This document shows positions 21,513 through 30,970 of a DNA stretch of 64,000 bases, piece by piece (position 1 is the first letter of the stretch; every line of letters begins with the position of its first letter). The notes under the pieces are model-generated. The model was not told the origin of the DNA and did no database searches. It worked only from the letters and a program-made list of their open reading frames with translations. Origin of the DNA: Alopecurus myosuroides (lineage: Eukaryota > Streptophyta > Magnoliopsida > Poales > Poaceae). Both the position numbers and the translations under genes were made by a program. The stretch is taken from assembly GCA_028641055.1 (NCBI GenBank), contig CM054063.1, forward strand, positions 178,380,756 to 178,444,755, read 5' to 3'.

Positions 21513-23376
21513 ATGGATCCCGGTATGTGTATGTTTTCTCCGCAAGTTTGGGTTTGATTTGATGCTTTGATCTCCTATCTAGTGATAAACTTGACCTAGC
21601 ATGATTATTTGTTCCCACTTGTATCACATATTCTCCAGGGTTCATTCTCGTACTAGATTCCTCGTTCTAGATCCATTATAGGCCCAGATTCAGATCTGGA
21701 TTCGAAAATCCCGCAGGCCGGAAATTTCCGCCCCAGGACCGGAATTTCCGCACCCCGGAAATTTCCCCTGAGGCCGGAATTTCCGTCCCCCGGAATTTCC
21801 GCAGCCATGAACGGAATTTCCGGCCTGTACTGAATCATGAACACAGTTCACTTTATTCCACTTCCACAACTCGTGAGCCCCCATTTTTGATTTTTGTTTG
21901 GTTTTCTTTGCATCTTTTTCTGCCTTCCTCGCAGATGGTTCAAGCTCTAGGCCCGGAAAGCTGACAAGTACCCGCAAGCGTCTCCGCCATCTGACAGAAA
22001 ATTAAGAAGGGACGTTTTTTGAGGATAATGAGACTCGCCGACGTGCGAGGGATGCTGAGAGAGATTATGAGCGTCAACGTGATGCTGAAAGGGCTGCCCG
22101 CAAGGCTGGCAGACAGCAAGGCAAGGCCACTCTCAACGTGGGCACCATGTCAATTCTGGAGTTCAAGGCATGGAGGTCCAAGGCTTGGTACACAGAGGGT
22201 CCTCAGGACCCCACCATTGATTCCTGCTTTTGGCATGTTGAGCAGGAGACCCTATTCAAGCAGGTGTACACTGTTATGAGCAAGCCCGTGTGCCCCATGA
22301 AGGTGATCAATTTTGCTCATCTGGCTGCCAACCCCGCCTACTTCAACAACTCTGTTCAGCTTGCTGAGGTTCTTGGTCTGCGTCCGCTCATGGAGACTAG
22401 GTGCTCCTTCAATACCACATTCATTCAGCAGTTCTATGCCACACTTGTCATTGATGATTCTGAAGAAATTGGGATGTCCTGGATGTCTGGCCCTCACTTG
22501 CTCACAGCCAACTTCCATGACTTTGCTTCTGAGCTTGGGTATCCTTTTTCTGGCCTCAACACTCCCCAGGGTCACCGCATGCATATTCACGGGGTTGAGT
22601 ATGAGAAGAACAAGCTGGCTGAGTTGTATGGCTCCACAGGTGTGATTGGCTCGGCCAAAGGACTGTATCTCGTGTACGACATTCTGCTGCGCATGTTCCG
22701 GGAGTCTATTGCCCCAAGTGGTGGTAATAATGATGCTATTCGTGGTGGCTTGGTCAACCTCATGCACCACGCCTTCTTGACCTTCACTGAGAGCGACATG
22801 ACTGACATGGAGGCCCACAAGATTGATGTGATGGATTTCATCTTCCATGAGCTCCACTTTGCTCTTTTCCACCGCAAAGTGCCTCCATATGCTCCCTATA
22901 TTATGAAGCTCATCAAGGCCCGCTATCCCGCAGATCTTCGTGAGGACCTTGAGCTTGACTGTGAGGAGCACAAGGACGTCACCCTGTACAAAAAGGCTGC
23001 CCACACTCAGCAGGCTACACATGATGTTGGTGCCACAGGTCAAGGCCACCGGGACCCTCGCATGCGTCCCCCTCCTCCTGGCAAGAAGAAGCGCTCCTGG
23101 CTTATTCGCGCAATTGAAAAGGTGTTGTGCATGAATGTGTGCCTCCACAAGGAGAACTACAGCGCCTATGTGGAGCGCCGCAACATCCTCGAGAATCAGC
23201 ATCACATCATGACTGCTCTTGGTGCCCCCATGCCACCACTTCCTCCTCCCAGGATTGCCTACAAGAACTGGAACAACCGCGACGTTGACTGGGACATCGG
23301 TGTGGATGATGATGAGGACATGGAGGACGTCACCGAGGATGAAGCCGAAGAGGAAGAGGAGGACACCCAGGCCTAG
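21513..23376 (+). CDS. Extra gene downstream of copia pol; spliced; one in-frame stop
   Basis: Proposed model: exon 1 21513-21522, intron 21523-21934 (GTATGT donor, pyrimidine-rich TCGCAG acceptor), exon 2 21935-23376. The splice joins ATG GAT CCC G to exon 2 in a frame that runs straight into the long ORF, which supports the model. The joined frame has one stop (TAA at 22003-22005), so this copy is interrupted; translation could otherwise restart at the ATG at 22147 (409 residues). The N-terminal part is very rich in R, E, D and A; the middle resembles the 'putative plant transposon protein' domain common in Triticeae copia elements; the C-terminus is proline-rich, then strongly acidic. No membrane segment typical of an Env protein is evident. 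Function is unknown. Confidence 0.65.
21714..21830 (+). repeat. Palindrome cluster inside the intron of the extra gene
   Basis: About six copies of GGCCGGAAATTTCC / CCGGAATTTCCG-like sequence in 120 bp, the same motif family as upstream of the internal promoter and in the LTR. Confidence 0.8.
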
Positions 23377-23430
23377 AGTTTGCTCCATGGGACGTAGCTC
23401 TCTCTTTTCTCTTTTTGGTATCCTGATGCC

Positions 23431-23440
23431 AAAGGGGGAG
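23431..23440 (+). promoter_or_regulatory. Second purine tract AAAGGGGGAG
   Basis: Lies 54 bp after the stop of the extra gene and about 240 bp before the LTR-adjacent tract. It is a candidate extra polypurine tract. Confidence 0.5.
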
Positions 23441-23664
23441 AAGATCTAGATGATCGCGGGCATTTGCTTGGGAGGGTTTCGTTCTTCATTTGCCGTTTTT
23501 ATCATTTCGTGCGTCTTTTCGAACTTCGTTCTATCGTACTCGTTATTCGTTGGTGAACCATTATTATTAGGAGGCATGTCTCCTATATATGCTATCTGTG
23601 ATGTTTTCGTATCTTGCATTGTTAGTTTACTTTCCCGCAAATACCCGTGTTGTCATCATTCACC

Positions 23665-23677
23665 AAAAAGGGGGAGA
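23665..23677 (+). promoter_or_regulatory. Polypurine tract of the Sirevirus-like element
   Basis: AAAAAGGGGGAGA stands directly before the TGAAAG that opens the LTR. Confidence 0.85.
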
Positions 23678-23845
23678 TTGAAAGCTCATGATCCCTCTAT
23701 TGATTTTGGTGATGATGATAACACGGATATATCCTATCTAACAATGTTGTTTAGACTGTGCAACTAATATCTCAGGTGATCATCTTTATATACTCATCAA
23801 AAGATCAAAGAGAAGAACTATATTCTGGAATTACTGCCACCGGAT

Positions 23846-24447
23846 TTTTCAGATCACCGGCCGAAAATTCCGGATCTTAAAGGGCGGATTATCCGGCCCC
23901 CTCACCGGAAATTTCTGGCCCCCTTCCTGGCACTCTCGAAAACGTCTAAGTTCTTTTCTGCCCGCGCACAGATGCCAGGCCGGAAATTTGCCCCGGAAAT
24001 TTCCGGTGCAAAAATCCGGCCCTCTTGGACTTAGCAAAAATTGGATCATTACAAGTTGCCCGCGCACAGAGATGGGGGCGGAATTTCTGCCCGGAAAATT
24101 CCGGGCCCGGATTTTTCAATTATCCGCCCCCCGGATATTTCAATATTCCGGTCTTCAAGTCCTTAGCAGAAATTTGCTAAGAAGGATTCTTCATTGGTCG
24201 ATGCCCGCGCACAGAAGGTGGGGCGGAAATTTACCCCGGAAATTTCCGGAGCAAATATCCGGCCCCTGGTCCTTAGCAATTTTCGTCAACCAGTTGTTGC
24301 CTGTGCACAGAGATGGGGGCGGAATATTGGGGCGGAATTTTCCGCCCCCGGATATTTCAAATATCCGCCCCCCGGAGAATTCAAATTTCCGGCCAAGACA
24401 CACCGGAAATTTCCGGCCTTTACTCCGGAATATTCCGGTCCCGCAGG
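23846..24447 (+). repeat. Palindrome cluster in LTR U3
   Basis: About 600 bp of imperfect tandem units carrying CCGGAAATTTCCGG, CCGGATATTT and CGGAATATTCCGG variants. The companion motif TGCCCGCGCACAGA recurs at 23959, 24057, 24202 and (as TGCCTGTGCACAGA) 24298. The sequence is rich in CCGG and CG sites. Confidence 0.85.
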
Positions 24448-24475
24448 ACTGCAACGGTCAGATTTTGGAGGAGCC

Positions 24476-24484
24476 TATAAATAG
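24476..24484 (+). promoter_or_regulatory. LTR TATA box
   Basis: TATAAATAG lies 38 bp after the last CCGGAATATTCCGG palindrome and before a CT-rich leader; likely start of R near 24505. Confidence 0.65.
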
Positions 24485-25188
24485 CTGTCTTCTTCCTCTA
24501 GATAGGTAGCTCGTCCATTCCTCTCTCTCCTCCATTGTTGTTGAGCTCAAAACGCCCCGATCTCCCTCCTCCTCCAACCAAACTCGATGCCCTTCAAGGA
24601 TCTCATGGAGGAGGACTAGATTTACCTTTCCACCAAGCCAAAACGTGTGTACCCACACCACAACTCTTGGGATCTTGTAATCTCTTGGTTGCTTTGTCAT
24701 CCAAGGGAAACCCTAGTGCTTGTAGCTTCCACCTTGTAGCAAGAAGCTTCGATTGTTGAGAGCCTCCATCTCACTTGTGGAGTAGCCTCAACCCCTTGTA
24801 AAGGTTTGGTCAACGCCTTCAAGTCGACCTCATAGTGGAAACGAGAATCTCCCTCACCGGAGAAGCTCAAGGAGAACAAGGTGTGCACATCCGTGCTATT
24901 GAGGAGCGCCTAGGTGGCTCCCCACCTCTCCAACGTAGACGTACTTCTTTTAAGAAGGAACTACGGGAAACATATCCTTGTCTCCGTGTTTTCACTTGTT
25001 GTTATCTTGTACCGTTCCTTTATTTCCGCTGCTACTTGCTTCGTATCACCTAGGGTACTCACTTAGTTGCACATTTAGGTAATCAAGCATTTACTTTCTT
25101 AAAAGCCCCCATTAAAAGTGAAAAGAAGTAAAATTTGTAGGTCACCTATTCACCCCCCCCCCCTCTAGTTGACCATATTGCACTTTCA

Positions 25189-25193
25189 ATTAG
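25189..25193. other. Predicted target-site duplication ATTAG (right copy) of the copia insertion
   Basis: First five bases after the copia LTR. The left copy is outside the window. Confidence 0.5.
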
Positions 25194-26151
25194 CCGTGCG
25201 CTCAATTGCACGGGGTTCTTTGGGCTTGATGCGAAGAAGAGTTGGGTTGTGTTGAGTACCTCGCTTGGTGGGTTTGATCCCCGTCTGGCGGGTTATTCTT
25301 ACGTGTACGGCCAAATTGGTGCACCCCTGCAGGGTAAATCTTCTCGAGAAGCCGTGTTTTCCGCGGTTATGGATGACTTGGTGAAAGTACTGGCTAACAA
25401 GTACTCAGAACAACTTACACCTAACCAATGACACTTGACTAGTAATAGTCTTATTGACACAATAACTTGATCCATCATTAATCCAGCAGTGTGAGTTATC
25501 CTTGGGTTGCTTCCTTAGTAGGGGGTAACATTGGATGGGTATTGTTTGGTGAGTAGTTATAGTTGGTTACGATACGCTATCTTATCCCCCTCCTTTAGCC
25601 GGATGTTGTATCGAGTCTCTGTAGTTAGTTAGTGCAGCCCGCTGCCGCTTCTTTGCAATAATCCTTTCTTTTCCGTTGCACCCCAAAGTATTTGTAACTT
25701 GTGATGACTGGTTACGCCGGTATCTTGTGAGTATGGGTTATCCACTTGCCAGTACTTAACCGTACTGACCCACGAATCCTTTTTCGTGGCTGCATATTCT
25801 AGATTGCAGTCAACAGGTTGGAAGTCTGACGACATTAGCTTGAAAATCCCGTCGGCTTGGCATGGGCAGGGATTGGACGCTCTCGGTTATCTTCAGGACT
25901 CTTAGTCCAATTTGTATCTTGTCCGTAGCCGGACGCTATGTTGTTACTTCCGCTGTTATTTGGATCTTTGTATTGTATCAGTTGTATCCTTGACTCGTTT
26001 GAGTCTTCTTGTATATATATTTTCTGTTGTTGTTGTCGATTATTCGTGAACTGTTGTAATGTTATCACAAGTGGCAACCTGGAATCGGTCATTATGTGGA
26101 TTTTGGCGGGAATGCTGAAATCCGCATAGTGCCCGATCTCGGGGCTTCACA
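25189..26151 (+). repeat. Gypsy LTR, right-hand portion (963 bp)
   Basis: Ends in GGGGCTTCACA. It is clearly related, over several hundred bases, to the reverse complement of 62940-64000 (for example the block with GGTAAATCTTCTCGAGAAGC near 25333 matches the block near 63940). Its left part was separated by the copia insertion. It joins a Tat-type pol reading frame at 26152, so it is the end of an LTR that inserted there. Confidence 0.75.
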
Positions 26152-26156
26152 TTGTA
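26152..26156. other. Predicted target-site duplication TTGTA (right copy) of the gypsy LTR insertion
   Basis: Five bases after the LTR terminus, inside Tat-type RNase H coding sequence. The left copy is outside the window. Confidence 0.45.
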
Positions 26157-27819
26157 CATATCTCGATAAGCAACCATGTTTTCTGCAATGGCGTCGCACT
26201 CTTTCATTGTCTGCTTACTATGAGGTTTGAATATCCATAGATCATTAGTCGGGTGGCTCCACAGGCAATCGCCATGTTCATGCCGTGGAGGAGGCCCTCG
26301 TACTCTGCGTCATTATTTTATGCCGGGTCATCGGGTGGAAAATCCAATCGCAGCACGCACTGTAGTTTGTCACCTTTGGGGGATATCAGGACTACCCCGG
26401 CTCCAGATCCTTCGTTTCTCTTCGACCCATCGAAATACATTATCCAGTTGCTTGTATACTCTGGAGGGCCTCGCGTTTGTAGTTCTGTCCACTCGCTTAG
26501 GAACTCCACGAGTACTTGTGATTTGATAGATTTGCGACCCGCATATATGATGTCCCAGGCGCCGAGCTCGATACTCCACTTTGCAATTCTTCCGGATGCC
26601 ATTGGGTTGTTCATGATAGTACCCAGTGACGCGTCGTTTACCACCGTGTCGGTGTGCTCCTGGAAGTAATGCTTGAGTTTTCGGGTTGTGAGCACTACAC
26701 CGTACGCGAGCTTCTGGTAATGGGGATATCGCTGTTTGCAAGGCGAAAGCACCTCGCTGATATAATATATTGGCCTTTGGATGCCATATGCCTTGCCGTC
26801 TTCCGGCCGCTCGACCACAATTGCTGTGCTGATAACTTGATTTGTTGCGGCTAGATACAGATACAGTGGCTCCCATTCCTGCGGTGTTGCCAGGATGCGC
26901 CTGCTCTGCAGTGCTCGCTTGAGGTCTCTGAATGCTTTCTGTGCTTCGGGTGTCCACTCGAACTTATCTGCTTTCTTCAGTAGTTTGTAGAAGGGCAATG
27001 CTTGCTCTCCTAGCCTTGCAATGAATCTGCTTAGGGCGGCTAGTCGTCCTGCGAGCTGTTGCACATCGCGGAGATTGGTTGGTTCCTTCATTGTCAGGAT
27101 CGCTTGGATTTTCTCCGGGTTGGCTTCAATTCCTCGAGCAGAGACCAGATACCCGAGAAGTTGTCCTGCAGGGACGTCAAAGACGCACTTGGTCGGGTTG
27201 AGCTTTATTCCGTATGCGTTCAACGCGTCGAATGTTTCTCTTATATCGCCGAGGAGCGTATTTTCTACTCGAGTCTTGATGACGATGTCGTCAATGTACA
27301 CTTGTACGTTCTTACCAATGAGCTTGGCGAGACATTTTTGCATGCAGCGCTGATATGTTGCGCCTGCGTTCTCTAGCCCGAAGGGCATTGTCGTGTAGCA
27401 GTAAACACCGTGTGGTGTGATAAATGATGTTTTCTCCTCGTCCTCCTTTTCATCCTGATCTGATTATAGCCCGAATAGGCGTCCAAGAAGGAGAGGCGTT
27501 GGAAGCCCGCTGTAGAGTCCACGATCTGGTCGATCCGTGGCAGGGGAAAGTTATCCTTGGGGCAGTGCTTATTCAACGACGTGTAGTCGATGCACACGCG
27601 GAGGATGTCAGTATTCTTCTTCGGGACCAGCACCGGGTTTGCTAACCAGGTGGAATTTTTTATCTCGTGAATGAATTTTGCTGCGAGTAGTCTGTTTACT
27701 TCTTCTCCGAGCGTTTTTTGTTTGGGCTCTGAGAACCTTCGGGTGGTCTGCTTGATAGGCTTGGCGTCTTTGAAGACTTCAAGTGAGTGCTCGGCGAACT
27801 CCCTAGGTATCCCTGGCAT
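26152..27819 (-). pseudogene. Tat-type pol: RT, RNase H and part of second RNase H
   Basis: RT begins near 27819 with MPGIPREFAEHSLEVFKD; motifs LRVCIDYTSLNKHCPKDNFP and FLDAYSGYNQI follow, then after a frameshift near 27450 MPFGLENAGATYQRCM and the catalytic YIDD (VQVYIDDIVIK). The first RNase H domain is recognisable (PFYKLLKKADKFEWTPEAQ... to KLKHYFQEH). A second RNase H domain starts at WIMYFDGSKRNEGSGAG, continues in another frame after 26318 (NDAEYEGLLHG) and ends at the insertion boundary. Frameshifts near 27450 and 26320 make it non-functional. Confidence 0.85.
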
Positions 27820-28731
27820 ATCTGAAGGCTGCCAGGCAAAAAATTCCTAGTACTCACGGAGGAGTTCGACGAGCGCGCTTTCCTATCCTGGCGAGAGGGT
27901 GGTGGACACCATCGCCGTCTTCGCAGAATCCGTCGGGTGCACTTGATGCTTGCGGGTACCGCTATTTGTGTTGAACTCGAGCTCTGGATCGTTCTTCTTG
28001 GTGAGAAGCATCACGGAGTGATCCGTGGTTTTTGCTATCTCTTCCAGTTCTTCTTGCATCCCGAAGGATTTAGCGATCTTGTTGAACTCGATGTCGCATT
28101 TACTGGACTTTTGGAAATCGCCGTCGATGGTGATTGTGCCATATTCCCCAGACAGCTTAAGCTTCAAGTATGCGTAGTGCGGTACTGCCATGAATCTGGC
28201 GAACGCCGTTCGACCAAGGATGGCATGGTACTATGAGGGCCAATCGACTACTTCGAAATCAAGAAATTCTCGCCTGTAATTACTTCGGTTGCCTAGCACC
28301 ACCTCCAGGTTGATTGTTCCGAGTGGATGGATTGCTTTCCCTGGAACTATCTCGTGGAAGGATGTCTCCGATTCCGCGATTCCGTCCAAATTCCTGTTCA
28401 TGCGACGAAGCATGTCTGTGTAGATGATGTTGATGACGCTGCCCCCGTCCATGAACATGCGAGCCAGCTCGTAGTTGCCAATTTTCGCTTGTATGACTAG
28501 CGCGGCGTGTCCTGGTCGATAGACTCGTGGAGGGTGGTCTTCCTTGGAGAAAGTTATTGGTTGATCCGCCATCTTCAGGTACTCGGGCTTCGTAGGTGGG
28601 GTTTGCACAGCCATGCATAATTGTCGTGTGTTCGTCTTCTGAACCCTGCGTGATGGACAGACTTTTTGTATCATGCCTGATTGACCCTGCGTGATGGAGA
28701 CTTTTTGCACAAACATGGTTCGGGTATCCAT
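27820..28731 (-). pseudogene. Tat-type protease region
   Basis: The aspartic protease motif MFMDGGSVINIIYTDML lies in the frame ending at 28231. The following stretch (KLKLSGEYGTITIDGDF) continues to about 27883 in another frame after a stop. It links gag and RT. The frame breaks indicate decay. Confidence 0.75.
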
Positions 28732-29153
28732 TGGCTCCCTGGTTTGGGGAGGGTGGTGCTGGTAGCGCAGCTAGCACCGTGTTTTGATTTCCTGCTGGGG
28801 TCAGAGCTTGCGGCTGTTGAAATCCTTGAGCTCCTCCTCCAGGGAGCTGCGGGTAGCCCTGATTGACTGCTGCTCTATTTTTCTTCGAGAAGTCCTCGTG
28901 GATATCAATGAACTTCCGGCAGTCCTTGAGAAGGTGTGTTGCCTTAGTTTTTCTGGTACGCTTATCTGTAAATAGATGTAGCGTGCAGTAACCATCGAGG
29001 TCCTCCTCGGGGTTTTGTCCTCTGGCTTTGGCTTCCACTCGCGTTTTCCGCGATATCCACAGTCGCGATTTCTTGTAAACTCTGCCGCCACCAGCTCTTC
29101 TCGATCATCGTGGTCATAATGTTTTCTCCTTTTCTTTCGACTATGGCGATCGT
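28732..29153 (-). pseudogene. Tat-type gag C-terminal part
   Basis: Encodes CTLHLFTDKRTRKTKATH followed by LLKDCRKF, a zinc-knuckle-like C/H/C arrangement, then Q/G/P-rich sequence. It is directly cut at its upstream side by the copia insertion at 29154, and the rest of gag resumes at 34174. Confidence 0.65.
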
Positions 29154-29158
29154 CTTCG
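29154..29158. other. Target-site duplication CTTCG (left copy) of the copia insertion
   Basis: CTTCG directly precedes the 5' LTR and is repeated at 34169-34173 after the 3' LTR. Confidence 0.95.
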
Positions 29159-29599
29159 TGTTATTCTATGGTGATCCAAATTCGTATATACTCATAAAGG
29201 CCGAACTTCAGACGAAGTGGAGCCGGAGGCGCAACGAAGTCTGAAGTTGGCCCAACACTCGCCCCGCACAAACGTGGACTGCACGGAGGGGGGTGCGGGG
29301 GGCGGCAGCCCCCCTCGGTACGGTACGAGTCGATACCGAGTTGGAGTTGGATTCACAGTTACCGACCTAGTTAGGTCAGGACCGCCTTTATATACCTCTT
29401 GTAAGCCGCCGCACGGGATAAGCCACATATTGTAAATCCCGGCGCGATTGTAACCTCACCCGAAAATAGTGAAGTATTGCTGGCTGGCGCCCGTGGTTTT
29501 TTCTCTTCCTTGTTGGAAGGGTTTTCCACGTTAAAATCTCGTGTCCCCGTTGGTTCGATCTTGTTTAACTTCATCATTGTTTTGCTATTGCGTGTAACA
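29159..29599 (+). repeat. 5' LTR of the copia element (441 bp)
   Basis: TGTTATTCTATGG to GTGTAACA. A TATA-like TTTATATACC lies near 29387. A G-run/C-run hairpin is seen near 29287-29313. Confidence 0.95.
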
Positions 29600-29601
29600 A
29601 G

Positions 29602-29613
29602 TGGTATCAGAGC
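29602..29613 (+). promoter_or_regulatory. Primer binding site, initiator-Met tRNA type
   Basis: TGGTATCAGAGC, 2 nt after the 5' LTR. Confidence 0.95.
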
Positions 29614-29637
29614 CCTGTTTCAGATTAGGGATTCGCG

Positions 29638-30462
29638 ATGGCATCGATGAAGTTTGATCTACCGTTGCTGGACTACAAGACGAGGTTTTCTCTGTGGCAG
29701 GTAAAGATGCGTGCGATTCTATCGCAAGCATCGGATCCTGACGAGGCGCTAGATGAGTTCGGGAATAAGGAAGCCAAGGATTGGACTGCCGATGAGAAAC
29801 GCAAAGATCGTAAGGCTTTGTCGTTGATTCAACTTCATCTATCTAATGATATCTTGCAAGAAGTGTTGCAGGAGAAATCCGCAGCAGCGTTGTGGCTCAA
29901 GCTAGAATCGATCTGCATGTCAAAGGATCTAACCAGCAAGATGCATGTTAAGATGAAGTTGTTCTCGCTCAAGATGCAAGATGGTGGTTCTGTCATGAGA
30001 CACTTGTCGATCTTCAAGGAGATCGTGTCCGACCTAGTGTCGATGGAGGTAAAATATGATGATGAAGACTTAGCTCTTCTGCTGTTATGTTCGCTGCCTA
30101 GCTCTTTTACAAACCTGCGTGATACCATACTATTAAGCCACGATGAACTAACCCTCGCGGAAGTTTGTGAGGCCCTGCAGACCAGGGAAAAGATGAAAGT
30201 TATGGTGCAGTCTAACCCATCGTCCTCCAAAGGCGATGCATTGCAGGTTCGAGGCAGACCTGAGCAGCGAGATAACAACTATAACAACAACAACAGAGAT
30301 AAGAGCAGGGATCGTTCCAAGTCCAAAGGACGTGACAAGTTCTGCAGGTATTGTAAGAAAACCAATCACACCATTGAGGATTGCTGGAAAGTGCAGAACA
30401 AGGAGAAAAGGAACGGCACATACCAACCGAAAAATAAATCTGACGGTAAATGGTACTGGTAA
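29638..30462 (+). CDS. Copia Gag
   Basis: 274 residues. The N-terminus (KFDLPLLDYKTRFSLWQVKM) and the middle (LWLKLESICMSKDLTSKMHV) are typical of copia gag of the UBN2/DUF4219 type. A CX2CX4HX4C zinc knuckle (CRYCKKTNHTIEDC) lies near residues 239-252. The start at 29638 is 24 nt after the primer binding site. The frame stops at 30460-30462 while the pol frame (+1) is already open, so Gag is separated from protease by a frame change. This could be a mutation or a programmed shift; copia elements normally use one frame. Confidence 0.9.
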   Translation: MASMKFDLPLLDYKTRFSLWQVKMRAILSQASDPDEALDEFGNKEAKDWTADEKRKDRKALSLIQLHLSNDILQEVLQEKSAAALWLKLESICMSKDLTSKMHVKMKLFSLKMQDGGSVMRHLSIFKEIVSDLVSMEVKYDDEDLALLLLCSLPSSFTNLRDTILLSHDELTLAEVCEALQTREKMKVMVQSNPSSSKGDALQVRGRPEQRDNNYNNNNRDKSRDRSKSKGRDKFCRYCKKTNHTIEDCWKVQNKEKRNGTYQPKNKSDGKWYW

Positions 30463-30961
30463 GGCTGCTGTTGTTGCTGGTGATAATAGTTCGGATGGTG
30501 AATGCCTAGCTGTTTTTGCTGCATGTGTTACCCGTGATGATGAGTGGATTCTTGATACTGCTTGTTCGTTTCATATTTGCTGTTACGAAGATTGGTTCAG
30601 TTCTTATGAGGCTATGCAGACTGGAGATTTTGTGCGTGTGGGGAACGACAACAAATGTCACATTGTTGGCGTTGGATCTGTTCAGATCAAGACCCATGGT
30701 GGGATGACACGTACATTGACGGGAGTAAAACACATACCATCCATGGCGAGAAATTTGATCTCGCTGAGTACCTTTGACTGTGACGGGTACAAGTACGCCG
30801 GAGGGGACAAACGTCTGAAGGTATCAAAAGGTTCCCTCATTGTTATGATTGGTGATATGAATTCTGCCAAGTTATATATTCTTAGAGGTAGCACATTGCC
30901 TGGTACTGCTGCTGTTATTACTAATGATGATCCAGGTACAACTAACCTCTGGCATAAGTGA
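30463..30961 (+). CDS. Copia protease region, ends at an in-frame stop
   Basis: In the pol frame. The protease motif is DEWILDTACSFHIC (DTA in place of the usual DSG/DTG), followed by GVGSVQIKTHGG and MARNLISLSTFD. The frame ends in LWHK and a TGA at 30959-30961; nine bases later the same frame resumes with MSEHG. The stop falls inside the GAG-pre-integrase segment, so it is a nonsense mutation. No sequence break is needed to connect the two halves. Confidence 0.8.
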
Positions 30962-30970
30962 CTTGGACAC

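Larger units (their letters stand above)
19840..25188 (+). mobile_element. Sirevirus-like (SIRE/Maximus-type) Ty1/copia retrotransposon, 3' part
   Basis: Visible parts are the end of pol, an extra gene after pol with its own apparent promoter and intron, three purine tracts, and a 1510-bp 3' LTR with TGAAAG...CTTTCA ends. An extra ORF after pol, several polypurine tracts and clusters of palindromes in the LTR are described hallmarks of Sireviruses. The LARD-like element cut it inside pol, so gag, integrase, most of RT and the 5' LTR lie left of the window. Confidence 0.85.
23679..25188 (+). repeat. 3' LTR of the Sirevirus-like element (1510 bp)
   Basis: Ends are TGAAAG and CTTTCA, a 6-bp inverted repeat. 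U3 contains the palindrome cluster; a TATA box at 24476 precedes a CT-rich leader; a C-run lies near 25152-25163. The right end joins gypsy LTR sequence. Confidence 0.85.

Noticed and set aside
22252..23388. A 378-codon open frame on the minus strand
   Set aside because: It lies fully antisense to the extra gene of the Sirevirus-like element; it has no recognised domain, and the plus-strand frame explains the codon pattern.
23846..24447. Satellite or centromeric repeat
   Set aside because: The repeats lie inside a defined LTR with TATA box and terminal motifs, so they are LTR U3 sequence.
26253..26669. Plus-strand open frame of 138 codons
   Set aside because: It is antisense to Tat-type RT/RNase H.
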